64,000 bases of DNA from the NCBI RefSeq assembly GCF_004354985.1, contig NZ_SMSK01000004.1:124001-188000 (forward strand), written 5' to 3'. Of this stretch, positions 48,520 to 57,604 are shown piece by piece. The stretch's first letter is position 1, and every line of letters starts with the position of its first letter. This DNA comes from Segetibacter sp. 3557_3 (GTDB lineage: Bacteria > Bacteroidota > Bacteroidia > Chitinophagales > Chitinophagaceae). A program made the position numbers and the translations under genes. The notes under the pieces are model-generated. The model was not told the DNA's origin. It ran no database searches and saw only the letters and a list, made by a program, of their open reading frames with translations.

Positions 48520-50013
48520 TCAACTTTTGTGATTCCTCTCTTTGAACTTGTAATAAAGTTGCATAGCATCAGGGGTAAGTTCGAATACAAAAACCCCCGA
48601 CAACAGCATACCGGAAAAAACAATGCTCCGGAGAAAGATGCCGGTCCATCCGTCAAAAGACCTGAAAAGAAAGTAGCTGGTGATAAAGGATACGAACGCC
48701 AGTAAGATGCTGTACCCGGTTTTACGGCTGAACGGCTGCATATTGAACTTGCGCCGCAGGAACTCGAACCGAATGAGGTTGTAAATGGTGAAAGAAATTA
48801 CATTGGCATACGCTGAACCTTCAATTCCGATGTTTTTTACGAGAAGATAGTTGGTTGGAATGACAAACAACAACAGCACAACCCCGCTGATAAAATCAAA
48901 GCGCCAGTTGTTTGAAGTGCCGATGATGATGTTGTTTACACCGGTGCCCGCATCAATCAGGCGGGCAACTCCAAGAATAATCATCACCTGTATGCCAGCC
49001 TGGTAGGTCTCCTTAATACCTAGTACGGTCAGCCCCTCTGAAACGTTCAACACAATATTACCATAGATGAAAAATGCCATCAGGAGCAGGTTTATGGAAG
49101 TGCGCTGATATATCCGGTTTATTTCAACATAATTTTTGTCTTTCCAGGCCTGGGCCAACACACCCGTGCTGATGGCCTCAAGGCTGCGCTGTGGCACCTG
49201 TACAAGGGTAGACACGTATTGCGCTAGGGTGTAAATGCCTGCTGCAGGAAGGTTGATCAGGCTGGCAATTAGAAGTCCATCAATCGTCTGGCCAATGGTC
49301 CTAATCACGTTACCACTAAATACCAGGGCCTGCATAGAGACCATCAATCGCCAGTATTTACGGGTAACCCTGCTTATGGTAAAAGTGATGTGAAACTTGT
49401 TGATATAGATAAGATAACAAAGCAGGGCAAGGAAGATCGCCACATATAAAAAGGAGAACAGTTTTATAAACGTTGGAAAGCTAATCACGTCGAGGTAACG
49501 CAGCACAATTAATAAGGTGGTAAGCAAACGGATACCCGTTTCTTTTAAAAAGTTGGAAAGCACCGTTCGATGTAGTGCCCACATAAAAGCTTCAACTACA
49601 AAAAAGAACAACATCCCCATACCAAACGGGAAAACCCAAAAGTAATAGTCGAGAAACAGCGGAGAGTTTTCGATAAATTTTCTGATCACCAGCGGCTGAA
49701 AAACATAACCGCCTATGCAAACAATGGTAAAACCAATCACCGCAGTCGTCAGCACCAGGGTTAATAAGTCGTTGTTTCGGTCGGCAAGGTTGTCTTTGTA
49801 ATACGGGTAAAATTTATACATCACCGATATTGCGCCAAGGCTGCCAAAAGCAAAAAGGTTTTGTGCAAAGTCGAAGAATACCCTGGTGAGTCCGAATTCG
49901 TATTCCGTAAATACACCCTGCCGCGTGTAGAGGTAAATGTTGATTGCCCCAATTAAAAAACCCGTGTAAGAAAGTATGCTGGATACGATCGCCTGTTTAC
50001 GAATGTTGGCCAT
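48520..50013 (-). CDS. Polysaccharide flippase (Wzx/MATE-like, MOP superfamily)
   Basis: A 497-residue protein with about 12-14 transmembrane helices, starting MANIRKQAIVSSILSYTGFLIGAINIYLYTRQG, the typical N-terminus of oligosaccharide flippases. Later LPAAGIYTLAQYVSTLVQVPQRSLEAI and NNIIIGTSNNWRFDFI also fit Wzx-type exporters. It would flip lipid-linked glycans across the inner membrane. It lies 21 bp downstream of the M1 peptidase stop on the same strand, so the two may be co-transcribed, though no glycan cluster surrounds it. Confidence 0.88.
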   Translation of the reverse strand: MANIRKQAIVSSILSYTGFLIGAINIYLYTRQGVFTEYEFGLTRVFFDFAQNLFAFGSLGAISVMYKFYPYYKDNLADRNNDLLTLVLTTAVIGFTIVCIGGYVFQPLVIRKFIENSPLFLDYYFWVFPFGMGMLFFFVVEAFMWALHRTVLSNFLKETGIRLLTTLLIVLRYLDVISFPTFIKLFSFLYVAIFLALLCYLIYINKFHITFTISRVTRKYWRLMVSMQALVFSGNVIRTIGQTIDGLLIASLINLPAAGIYTLAQYVSTLVQVPQRSLEAISTGVLAQAWKDKNYVEINRIYQRTSINLLLMAFFIYGNIVLNVSEGLTVLGIKETYQAGIQVMIILGVARLIDAGTGVNNIIIGTSNNWRFDFISGVVLLLFVIPTNYLLVKNIGIEGSAYANVISFTIYNLIRFEFLRRKFNMQPFSRKTGYSILLAFVSFITSYFLFRSFDGWTGIFLRSIVFSGMLLSGVFVFELTPDAMQLYYKFKERNHKS

Positions 50014-50034
50014 TGATTGGGATAAGCGTGTAAA

Positions 50035-51735
50035 TTAGGGTTTGCCCTTTACTTGTTGCACATCGATGTAGTACAGGCGCTCTATAGCTGCCGGTAAAAA
50101 ATCGTCGCTTTGGCCAGGCTTTAGTTTTATGCTTTTCCATTTCTCAACAGGAAAGATCCGGGTGACGTCACTACCGGAGCCGAGTACCAGGGGTAGATTA
50201 AAACCAGGAACGCAGTTGGCCCAACGGTAGAATATCGTATTCTTTTGCCCGGGGTAATATTCAAGGCGAGGCACCTGGGTAGTACGTAAATATTGGTCAA
50301 AGGTTTTTTCGAAATTAATACCGGTTTGCCTGCTGATCAATTGTTCAACTTCGTTAGTCAAAACCGTTTTATGAAAAAATGAGCTGTTGAGGTTGCGTAA
50401 CAGTTGGCGAAATATGGTATCGTTATTCGTTACCCGCCGGATAATATTGATCATGTTTGCAGCCTTGTAATACATATCGCCGCTTCCTTCTTCATTCACA
50501 CCGTAAATGCCAATAATGTTTTTATCGTTTTGAATGTTTTTCCTGATCCCAAGAACATAATCCGTTGCGGCTTCCTTGCCAAACATCCATTCGGTATACA
50601 GCGTTTCGCTGTAGTTGGTGAAACCCTCGTGTACCCACATGTCGGCGATATCCTTTGTGGTAATGTTGTTGCCGAACCATTCGTGCCCGCTCTCGTGAAT
50701 GATAATAAAATCCCATTTCAGGCCCCAGCCGCTTCCGCTGAGGTCGCGACCAAGGTAACCGTTGCGATAGCCATTTCCATAAGCCACTGCACTTTGGTGC
50801 TCCATGCCCAGGAAGGGTGTTTCCACCAATTTATAGCTGTCTTCGTAAAAGGGGTATTTACCAAACCAGTACTCGAAACAATGCAACATTGCTTTTGCCT
50901 GGCTGAACTGTGCTTTTGCTTTTTCGAGATTCGCCTGGAGAGCCCAATAGCTAAGGTCGAGTTTCCCACCTTCACCCATTAGCGTGTCCGTCCAGTTAAC
51001 ATAGTTGCCGATGTTCATGGTAACCCCATACGTGTTAATCGGGTTTTTGACCGCCCAAACCCATGTTTTTGTATTGCCTGCAGCGCGGCTTACGTTTACA
51101 AGCCTTCCGTTGCTAACAGCCGTCAGCGTATCGGGAGCCGTTATGCTGATCTGCATGCCCAAATCAGGTTCATCGGCCTGGTGATCTTTACAGGGCCACC
51201 AAACACTCGCACCGAGACCCTGGCAGGCCGTTGCTACAAAGGGATACCCAAAGCCGTCGGTCGACCATACAAGACCACCATCCCATGGCGCACGTTTAGC
51301 GGCTTTGGGCACACCATGATAAAATATCGTTATAGAGTCTGTCGCCAGGTCGCGCAGGTCGACCAGGTAGATGTTGTTTTGTTGTTTAAAACTAAAATGG
51401 ATCGTAGTCAGACCGCTTGCCGGAGCTTTTGCAACCTGGCGGGTTTGTATACTATCAACCTGCATGGGCTGTTGCAGGTCAATTTGCATAATCCTGTTTG
51501 TTGATGATTGGTCAATCGCAAACCGTATGGTGTTGGCGCCAGCGATCGATTTTGCAGCAATGTCTGGGGTAACTTTCAGGTTATAGCTGGTTACGTTCCA
51601 CCAGTTTCGGTTTACATTTAAACTACCACGTAGGGTATCGTCGCTGGTAAATGTTTTTTTATCCGGACCCAATTGCGCTTGTACCAGAACTGTAAGTAAG
51701 CAGCCAAGAAGTAATAGATTGCCCTTGCGTTTCAT
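50035..51735 (-). CDS. M1 family aminopeptidase, secreted
   Basis: A 566-residue zinc aminopeptidase with a signal peptide (MKRKGNLLLLGCLLTVLVQAQ). The zinc site HESGHEW starts at His347, with His351 and Glu370 (MWVHEGF) 18 residues further as third ligand. The substrate motif is GMEHQSAVAYGNG, equivalent to GAMEN. It lacks the C-terminal helical domain of PepN, so it is a short bacterial M1. It is expected in the periplasm or outer membrane. Confidence 0.93.
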   Translation of the reverse strand: MKRKGNLLLLGCLLTVLVQAQLGPDKKTFTSDDTLRGSLNVNRNWWNVTSYNLKVTPDIAAKSIAGANTIRFAIDQSSTNRIMQIDLQQPMQVDSIQTRQVAKAPASGLTTIHFSFKQQNNIYLVDLRDLATDSITIFYHGVPKAAKRAPWDGGLVWSTDGFGYPFVATACQGLGASVWWPCKDHQADEPDLGMQISITAPDTLTAVSNGRLVNVSRAAGNTKTWVWAVKNPINTYGVTMNIGNYVNWTDTLMGEGGKLDLSYWALQANLEKAKAQFSQAKAMLHCFEYWFGKYPFYEDSYKLVETPFLGMEHQSAVAYGNGYRNGYLGRDLSGSGWGLKWDFIIIHESGHEWFGNNITTKDIADMWVHEGFTNYSETLYTEWMFGKEAATDYVLGIRKNIQNDKNIIGIYGVNEEGSGDMYYKAANMINIIRRVTNNDTIFRQLLRNLNSSFFHKTVLTNEVEQLISRQTGINFEKTFDQYLRTTQVPRLEYYPGQKNTIFYRWANCVPGFNLPLVLGSGSDVTRIFPVEKWKSIKLKPGQSDDFLPAAIERLYYIDVQQVKGKP

Positions 51736-51966
51736 CGGCTAAAAATAAAGCTTAGTCGCCAAACAAAGTGGTTCGCAAGCTAAACGGCTAAACCCGCGAA
51801 CCTTTTAACGGCTCAATTGAATGCTAACAGCTTCTTATTAGGGCCCGGTCACTCGGTTTGGCTGTAGTCACGGTGGTGCATAGGGCAATACGGGGTATCC
51901 CAAAGCTAATAAACATCTGGCCCGATGATGTAAAGCGGCCTGCTGTCGGGCAGGTACAGTCAAAGG

Positions 51967-52650
51967 TCAATTAAGATTAAAGTATATGCCTGCCTGGGGA
52001 ATTAGCAGGTCGGTAGTTAACTTATTTACGGCAAAGCTAGCGGTATTGTCGTTATTGATCCATGGGTCGGATAGGAAGCGGCTTTTGAAGCCGGGCAGGT
52101 AAGAGGTTTTGAACTGGAGGTAACTTTTGCCAGCGTGCTGCAACCGGATATTAAGACCGGCGCTGCCGCCATAAGTAAACGCCCATCCCAATCGGCCATT
52201 GCTCGTATTATTGATCTTGGCAAACCCGTTCGTCGTTTCCTGGCTTACCGCGCATATGGTTCTAAAGTTATTCCCGCCAACAAGTGCTTCAAGAAACGGG
52301 CGCAGAAGCGCTGATTCATTGGGAACACTGATCCGGAAGTTTGCTAAAGCCGACCACACCCGGTTCCTCGATTTCAGCCGGTATAAATCAGTTGTTCCGA
52401 AAGTGGCGCCGTTAAATGCAGTGCTGTTGTTGAGGCTGCGCTGGTAGGCTACCTCAAAGCCTGTATACAGCGGCAATTGCCATATAGGCTTAAAAGTAAA
52501 ATTTAAACGTGCCCCCGGGATTGGCCCGGGGTTTACATTACCAAAGTCGCCCGAAGCATATGCGTGTTGAAGGTTGATCGAAACCCCGCATTTTTGGGCA
52601 GCTACGCCCATGCTCAGCACGATAAGCATGCCGGAAAGTACAGTTTTCAT
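51967..52650 (-). CDS. Predicted outer-membrane beta-barrel protein
   Basis: From the ATG at 52650 the product has 227 residues with a signal peptide (MKTVLSGMLIVLSMGVAAQ). Strand-like stretches (ARLNFTFKPIWQLPLYTGFEVAYQRSL, WAFTYGGSAGLNIRLQHAGKSYLQFKTSYLPGF) and a final LLIPQAGIYFNLN indicate a small barrel. The open frame extends to 52722 but does not give a signal peptide. No homologue could be named. Confidence 0.78.
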   Translation of the reverse strand: MKTVLSGMLIVLSMGVAAQKCGVSINLQHAYASGDFGNVNPGPIPGARLNFTFKPIWQLPLYTGFEVAYQRSLNNSTAFNGATFGTTDLYRLKSRNRVWSALANFRISVPNESALLRPFLEALVGGNNFRTICAVSQETTNGFAKINNTSNGRLGWAFTYGGSAGLNIRLQHAGKSYLQFKTSYLPGFKSRFLSDPWINNDNTASFAVNKLTTDLLIPQAGIYFNLN

Positions 52651-52764
52651 GAGTTGGTTTTGGTGTATTTTCTGGCAAGCCGGTAAAGCTATAAACATAA
52701 AAAAAAGTTCCTGCGTATGCAAGAACTTTCAATATTACATTATCGCTTTTAGGGGCATTCGGCA

Positions 52765-52842
52765 GACGTCCTTTTTTGGACGATGGTTCAGGCTGCGCCG
52801 GGCTGCGCTTCGCTCCGGCCGCGCCCTTGGGGGTCGCGGCTA
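52765..52842. repeat. GC-rich palindromic intergenic element
   Basis: Contains CGTCC-T6-GGACG (52767-52782) and GCCGCG (52818-52823) pairing with CGCGGC (52835-52840). It is much richer in G and C than its neighbours and lies in the spacer downstream of msrA. It may be another REP-like element. No second copy was noticed in the window. Confidence 0.4.
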
Positions 52843-52914
52843 AACCCTTTGCATCCTGCAGCCCTTCGACATATAGCAATACCCGGCGATTGACCACGCA
52901 CGAAAAAGCGTACT

Positions 52915-53571
52915 TTATTCTGTCTTAGATTTCTTCAATTTGTCTTTGAAAACCTTTTCAAACTTTTCCATCTTGGGTTGTATTACATACCTGCAATACA
53001 TTTGATTGGGGTTGCTGTTATAATAGTCCTGGTGATAGTTTTCGGCGATGTAAAACGTTTTAAGCGGTTCAACAGTGGTAACGATTTTAGCACTAAAAGC
53101 GCCAGACTGCTCCAATGATGCTTTATAGCCCTCTGCCTTGTGGCGTTGCTCGTTATTGTGGTAAAAGATGGCACTGCGATATTGTGGACCGAGGTCATTT
53201 CCTTGCTGGTCTGGGGTTGTCGGGTCGTGTGTTTTCCAAAAAACTTCGAGCAACTCATCATAGGTGATTTTCGCCGGGTCAAATACAACCTGGCAAACCT
53301 CAACATGTCCTGTTGTTTTGGTACAAACCTGTTCGTAGGTTGGATTGGGAACATGGCCGCCGGTGTAACCACTGGACACTTTTAACACACCATCGAGTTG
53401 TTGAAATACTGCTTCAACGCACCAGAAGCAACCCGCCCCAAGCGTAGCCGTATCTGTTTTAGTTTCAGTCACGGAAGATTTCGATTGATTTGCCGCTGCC
53501 ACATCGGTTATATTGTTGCAGGAAAGAAGAATGAGATTAAAAGCGAATAAGGCTGTATAAATTACATTCAT
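52915..53571 (-). CDS. msrA: Peptide methionine sulfoxide reductase MsrA, lipoprotein form
   Basis: Repairs methionine-S-sulfoxide in proteins. The 218-residue product has a lipobox ending at Cys18 (NLILLSC), so it acts outside the cytosol. The active site GAGCFWCVEAVFQ has the catalytic Cys48 in GCFWC (47-51). Further family blocks are SSGYTGGHVPNPTYEQVCTKTTGHVEVCQVVFDP, PTTPDQQGNDLGPQYRSAIF and FYIAENYHQDYY. No MsrB fusion. Confidence 0.95.
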   Translation of the reverse strand: MNVIYTALFAFNLILLSCNNITDVAAANQSKSSVTETKTDTATLGAGCFWCVEAVFQQLDGVLKVSSGYTGGHVPNPTYEQVCTKTTGHVEVCQVVFDPAKITYDELLEVFWKTHDPTTPDQQGNDLGPQYRSAIFYHNNEQRHKAEGYKASLEQSGAFSAKIVTTVEPLKTFYIAENYHQDYYNSNPNQMYCRYVIQPKMEKFEKVFKDKLKKSKTE

Positions 53572-53733
53572 AAAAGCAACTTTTAGCGTAAGGGCCGAAA
53601 TTCGGTTTAGTTACCAATATAAAATTCATAAAGTTAACCGGATCGCGTTAAGAAAAAGATAAAGGAAACATCGGTATGCTGTCACAGATGCTTCATTAAT
53701 GGGTACATCCGGTAGTTAAACCATTTTTTAAAT

Positions 53734-54207
53734 ATGCGCTATTTATTTCGATTGCTCGTTTTTTTGCTTGTCAGCGCGTGTTCAACAAAAACTAATAATA
53801 AGGTGAACCCAACTAAATCGTTTGCCCTGCGCCTGAAGCCCGGGCAGGATATTAAAAAGTCTATTGCTGCTTTCGTGCAGTCGCAGGATATACGTGCAGG
53901 TTGGATCGTTACCTGCGCTGGAAGCCTGACGCAATACAACATTCGTTTTGCAAACCAACCTGATGGCACGAGGGCTACCGGCCACTTTGAAGTGGTTAGT
54001 CTTGGCGGTACGCTGTCGGTTAATGGCTCACATATCCACATCTCCGTTGCCGACAGTACAGGAAAAACAATAGGCGGGCACCTTCTCGACGATAACCTTG
54101 TTTATACTACTGCCGAAATCATCATCCAGGAGTCGCACGAATGGATCTTCACCCGTGAAAACGATGGCTCAACACCGTGGGAGGAACTACAGGTAAAACC
54201 CCGGTGA
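53734..54207 (+). CDS. PPC (DUF296) domain lipoprotein
   Basis: A 157-residue protein with a lipobox ending at Cys16 (LLVSAC), then a PPC/DUF296 domain (about residues 28-150): FALRLKPGQDIKKSIAAFVQSQDIRAGWIVTCAGSL, HFEVVSLGGTLS and HIHISVADSTGKTIGGHLLDDNLVYTTAEIII. The GGHLLDDNLV block with a histidine cluster is a typical trimer-site metal-binding feature of bacterial PPC proteins. The domain is best known from plant AT-hook DNA-binding proteins; here export as a lipoprotein argues against a DNA role. Confidence 0.88.
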   Translation: MRYLFRLLVFLLVSACSTKTNNKVNPTKSFALRLKPGQDIKKSIAAFVQSQDIRAGWIVTCAGSLTQYNIRFANQPDGTRATGHFEVVSLGGTLSVNGSHIHISVADSTGKTIGGHLLDDNLVYTTAEIIIQESHEWIFTRENDGSTPWEELQVKPR

Positions 54208-54482
54208 TCAACGTAAAGCCCATTGTGATCCTATTTGAACCATGTTGTTCAAAACACTTTTTCCATTGATATTTCTAACGTAATATTGCGATTGTTGTCG
54301 CTTGTGGACCGTGTTAGCGAAGACTAGTCGATTGCTGTTGTGCCAAAAGTGGTGTTAAAATGGGCCAACTGACATACGGGTTTTATTTATTGTACTGGTT
54401 ACCAGGTATCAGCCTGCTTTCACGCGGGAAGTTTTGCCCGACATTATATATGGAACAGCCTTTATATACCGCATGGAGACGT

Positions 54483-54490
54483 TATTTTTG
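54483..54490 (+). promoter_or_regulatory. Predicted -7 element of the mutS2-like gene
   Basis: TATTTTTG matches TAnnTTTG, 47 bp before the ATG at 54537. No exact -33 TTTG was found. Confidence 0.5.
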
Positions 54491-54510
54491 CACCACAAAA
54501 AATTAATCGT

Positions 54511-54527
54511 ATTCCGCTATGCGGAAT
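54511..54527 (+). promoter_or_regulatory. Leader hairpin next to a Shine-Dalgarno sequence
   Basis: ATTCCGC-TAT-GCGGAAT forms a perfect 7-bp stem with a 3-nt loop. It is followed directly by GGAGG (54528-54532), 4 bp before the ATG at 54537. The strong ribosome-binding site is unusual in this window and fixes the start. The hairpin could modulate access to it. Confidence 0.5.
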
Positions 54528-54536
54528 GGAGGTCAA

Positions 54537-56636
54537 ATGAAATTATTTCCAGAATCTGCAGCCGTTCAGTTAGAGTTTGATAAGGTAAAAGCGTTGCTTC
54601 ATGAGCATTGCAAAAGTGAGTATGCGAAACACAAGGCGCTTAACCTCCGTATTCATACCAGGCTTGCTTTTATTGAAACTGAGTTGCAGCAAAGTAATGA
54701 GTTTAAGCAACTGTTGCTGCATGCAATGCACTTTCCTAACGACTATGTATTAAACCTGCAAAAAGACATCAAACTGTTGTCGATACCGGGCGCTGTATTG
54801 TCGGGCGAACAGTTTGTGCAAATCAGGAAACTTGCATTAAGTATTCAATCCATTTTCAGGTGGTTCGATAATGAACGCAGGTTGGCATACCCTGCTATGG
54901 CTAAGGTGATCTCAGAAAGTTATTTTGAGAAGGCTGTTCTGGAAATGATTGATGAGGTGCTGGACGAAACAGGTAATGTAAAGGATAATGCATCGGAAGA
55001 TTTGCAACGGATCAGGATGAGTCTTTACAAGCGGCGCAACGAACTGCGTCGCATGTTCGACAAAGTAATTGCCCGGCTTGCTAAATCAGGTTTTACCGCC
55101 GATATTGAAGAGAGCTTTAGTAATGGCAGAAGGGTAGTAGCGGTGTTTTCGGAGCATAAGCGCCAGGTGGGTGGTATCTTACATGGCGAAAGCGATTCGC
55201 GTAAAACCGCGTTTATCGAACCCGAGGAAACAGTTGGCCTGAATAATGAAATTTTCAGCCTCGAAAACGAGGAGCGAAAAGAAGTTCAGCGCATCCTAAG
55301 AAAGCTTACTGCCGACCTTTCCGTCTACGCTCACCTCCTTGGCAACTACCAGGACATCGTAGGCGAATACGACTTCATCCAGGCGAAAGCCAGGTTTGCC
55401 CTCGATATAAACGGTCAATATCCCACCATCATCGATAAGGCACATGTTTCGCTGGTTGACGCCTATCATCCACTATTGTATTTGTACAATAAGAATTCCA
55501 GTAAAAATACGATTCCGGTATCGATTAACTTAGATGACAAGAATCGCATCTTGGTGATCAGCGGGCCAAATGCCGGTGGTAAAACGGTCACGCTTAAAAC
55601 GGTTGGGCTGTTACAGATTATGATGCAGTCGGGTTTGCTGGTATCCGTGCATCCAACCTCAACCATGGGTGTTTTCAAACAGTTGATGATCCATATCGGG
55701 GATACCCAGAGCCTTGAATTTGAACTGAGCACCTACAGCAGCCACCTCAGGAATATGAAGCACTTTATGGAAGTGGCAAGTGGTAAAACGCTCTTCTTTA
55801 TCGATGAACTTGGAAGTGGAAGTGACCCCAACCTTGGCGGTGCGTTTGCCGAAGTGATTATGGAAGAGCTTGCTTTTAAGCACTCTTTTGGTATTGTTAC
55901 AACCCACTACCTTAACCTGAAGGTGATGGCCAATAAGGTGCCAGGTATCATGAATGGTGCAATGGCGTTCGATGAAGAGAAACTCATGCCTATGTACAAG
56001 CTGGTAATTGGTAAACCCGGAAGTTCCTATACCTTCTCCATAGCAGAGCGTATAGGGCTAAACCCAAACCTGATTAAAAAGGCCCGGCAGCTTGTTGATG
56101 AGGACCACTTCCGGCTCGACAAACTGCTCAACCGCACCGAGCAGGACCTTCGTGAACTTGAAAAGAAGGAGGTAGAGCTGGCCAGGTTGGTTAAGGAAAA
56201 TGAACGCCTCAAAAAGGAGATGACTGTTGTAATGGACAAAGAGCGCCATCGTCAGCAGGTAGAACTACTAAAGGAGCAAAACCAGGTTAAGGAAGACCAG
56301 ATTGCCTACCTGAAAGATATGGACCGTAAGCTCCGCCAGATTGTATTGGACTGGAAGAAGACAGAGGATAAAAACGAGCTGGTCAAGCAAATGCAAAGTC
56401 TCCTGTTCAGGAAAAAAGAACATGGGGTAAACAATAAGTTGGCGAAGAAAGTGGAAGGAAAGTATAAAGAGGTGAATGCCGATATCCAGGTGGGCGCCTC
56501 TGTTAAGCTAAAGAAGAATTTCCAGGTTGGCGAAGTAAAGGAGATCAGGGGAAAGCGGGCGATTGTGCAGGTGGGTCTGATCCCTATGAGTGTTGATCTT
56601 GCCGACCTGGTGGTGGTTGAAGAAAAGACTGCATGA
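54537..56636 (+). CDS. MutS2-like ATPase lacking the Smr nuclease domain
   Basis: A 699-residue MutS-family ATPase of the MutS2 branch. It has no mismatch-recognition domain. Core/lever helices (1-320) precede the ATPase with Walker A SGPNAGGKTVTLKT (Gly343-Lys349-Thr350), FFIDELGSGSDPNLGGAFAEVI (Walker B) and TTHYLNLKVMA. A long coiled clamp follows (RTEQDLRELEKKEVELARLVKENERLKKEM). A KOW-like beta domain (VGASVKLKKNFQVGEVKEIRGKRAIVQVG) is present, but the usual C-terminal Smr domain is missing. Possible role: branched-DNA or ribosome-collision processing, by family analogy. Confidence 0.9.
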   Translation: MKLFPESAAVQLEFDKVKALLHEHCKSEYAKHKALNLRIHTRLAFIETELQQSNEFKQLLLHAMHFPNDYVLNLQKDIKLLSIPGAVLSGEQFVQIRKLALSIQSIFRWFDNERRLAYPAMAKVISESYFEKAVLEMIDEVLDETGNVKDNASEDLQRIRMSLYKRRNELRRMFDKVIARLAKSGFTADIEESFSNGRRVVAVFSEHKRQVGGILHGESDSRKTAFIEPEETVGLNNEIFSLENEERKEVQRILRKLTADLSVYAHLLGNYQDIVGEYDFIQAKARFALDINGQYPTIIDKAHVSLVDAYHPLLYLYNKNSSKNTIPVSINLDDKNRILVISGPNAGGKTVTLKTVGLLQIMMQSGLLVSVHPTSTMGVFKQLMIHIGDTQSLEFELSTYSSHLRNMKHFMEVASGKTLFFIDELGSGSDPNLGGAFAEVIMEELAFKHSFGIVTTHYLNLKVMANKVPGIMNGAMAFDEEKLMPMYKLVIGKPGSSYTFSIAERIGLNPNLIKKARQLVDEDHFRLDKLLNRTEQDLRELEKKEVELARLVKENERLKKEMTVVMDKERHRQQVELLKEQNQVKEDQIAYLKDMDRKLRQIVLDWKKTEDKNELVKQMQSLLFRKKEHGVNNKLAKKVEGKYKEVNADIQVGASVKLKKNFQVGEVKEIRGKRAIVQVGLIPMSVDLADLVVVEEKTA

Positions 56637-56692
56637 CGAACGTTTGCCGATAGTAGTATCCATTATTCTTTTAAAACACTTAACCGGAAGTT

Positions 56693-57079
56693 ATGGCAAG
56701 GTACAAAAGCGTATTGCTGGTAGAAGATGATCCAATAACAATGTTGGTGTGTGAACGGATCATTCGTATGAATGATTTTGCCGCCGAGGTTAAGTCCTGT
56801 GAAAATGGTGAGCTTGCTTTGCAGCACCTTGAGTCATTAATGTTGAATGGTACACAGATGCCAGACATTGTTTTCCTCGATGTCAATATGCCGGTGATGG
56901 ATGGTTGGGGTTTCCTGGAGGGATTGGTAAGGCTTGAAGCAAAAGGCAAGCTACCGAGGATCTTCATCTTGTCGTCCACGGTTGATCCTGAAGATTATAA
57001 AAAGGCCCGTTCTTACGAGGTTGTAGAAAATTTTATCTTAAAGCCGCTTAACCGCGATTCGCTGGAGCGCATTCCCTGA
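56693..57079 (+). CDS. Stand-alone response regulator receiver protein
   Basis: A 128-residue CheY-like protein without an output domain. The acidic pocket is Glu11-Asp12-Asp13, the phosphoacceptor Asp63 (VFLDVNMPVMDG), the switch Ser94/Ser95 (FILSST) and the conserved Lys117 in ILKPL. It starts 56 bp after the MutS2-like gene. No histidine kinase is nearby, so its partner is unknown. Confidence 0.93.
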   Translation: MARYKSVLLVEDDPITMLVCERIIRMNDFAAEVKSCENGELALQHLESLMLNGTQMPDIVFLDVNMPVMDGWGFLEGLVRLEAKGKLPRIFILSSTVDPEDYKKARSYEVVENFILKPLNRDSLERIP

Positions 57080-57236
57080 TAATTCTTTTTACCCGGTGCG
57101 TGTACGTCGATCCTGCCGGAAGGCTGGTCCAGGCTAGCACTGCTTTACTCTATGGTGTACAAGGCCATGGAGGTTTGTGCCTGTTCGTGAAATCATGTGC
57201 CTTCATGAGCGATTTTCAAAAAAGACCAAAGTTTAT

Positions 57237-57266
57237 TTTGTGGATATAACTCAAAACGTATTTTTG
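57237..57266 (+). promoter_or_regulatory. Predicted promoter of tRNA-Ser
   Basis: TTTG (57237-57240), an 18-bp spacer, then TATTTTTG (57259-57266), an exact TAnnTTTG. The tRNA begins 5 bp further on. Confidence 0.7.
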
Positions 57267-57270
57267 CGCC

Positions 57271-57358
<88 letters not shown>

Positions 57359-57379
57359 GATAGCATATCAAACTGAATC

Positions 57380-57414
57380 AAAAGCCCGCAAACTCAATGT
57401 TTGTGGGCTTTTTA
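57380..57414 (+). terminator. Intrinsic terminator after tRNA-Ser
   Basis: AAAAGCCCGCAAAC pairs with GTTTGTGGGCTTTT (one G-T pair) around the loop TCAAT, followed by T residues. Confidence 0.85.
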
Positions 57415-57604
57415 CTTAGGGGAGGTGCTCAAAACATTCACCGTTTCTCAAAAAAGTGGTGAGTTAAATGTTTCGTAAGGTATATTCCCAGGTGCTGTTT
57501 TCCTAGGGTGACTTTCTGCATAGTTACACGCCGCAGATTTTTTTCTTCAACCTATTCGTTTGAAGGGTTATCAATTTGAAGCTTTTCACCAAAAGGTTGA
57601 TGAA

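Larger units (their letters stand above)
54208..54536. other. Upstream region of the mutS2-like gene
   Basis: A 329-bp spacer without an ORF. It holds the predicted -7 element (54483-54490) and the leader hairpin (54511-54527) of the next gene. Confidence 0.5.

Noticed and set aside
52538-52897. A 119-codon minus-strand open frame
   Set aside because: It overlaps the start of the outer-membrane protein in another frame and consists largely of the GC-rich palindromic element.
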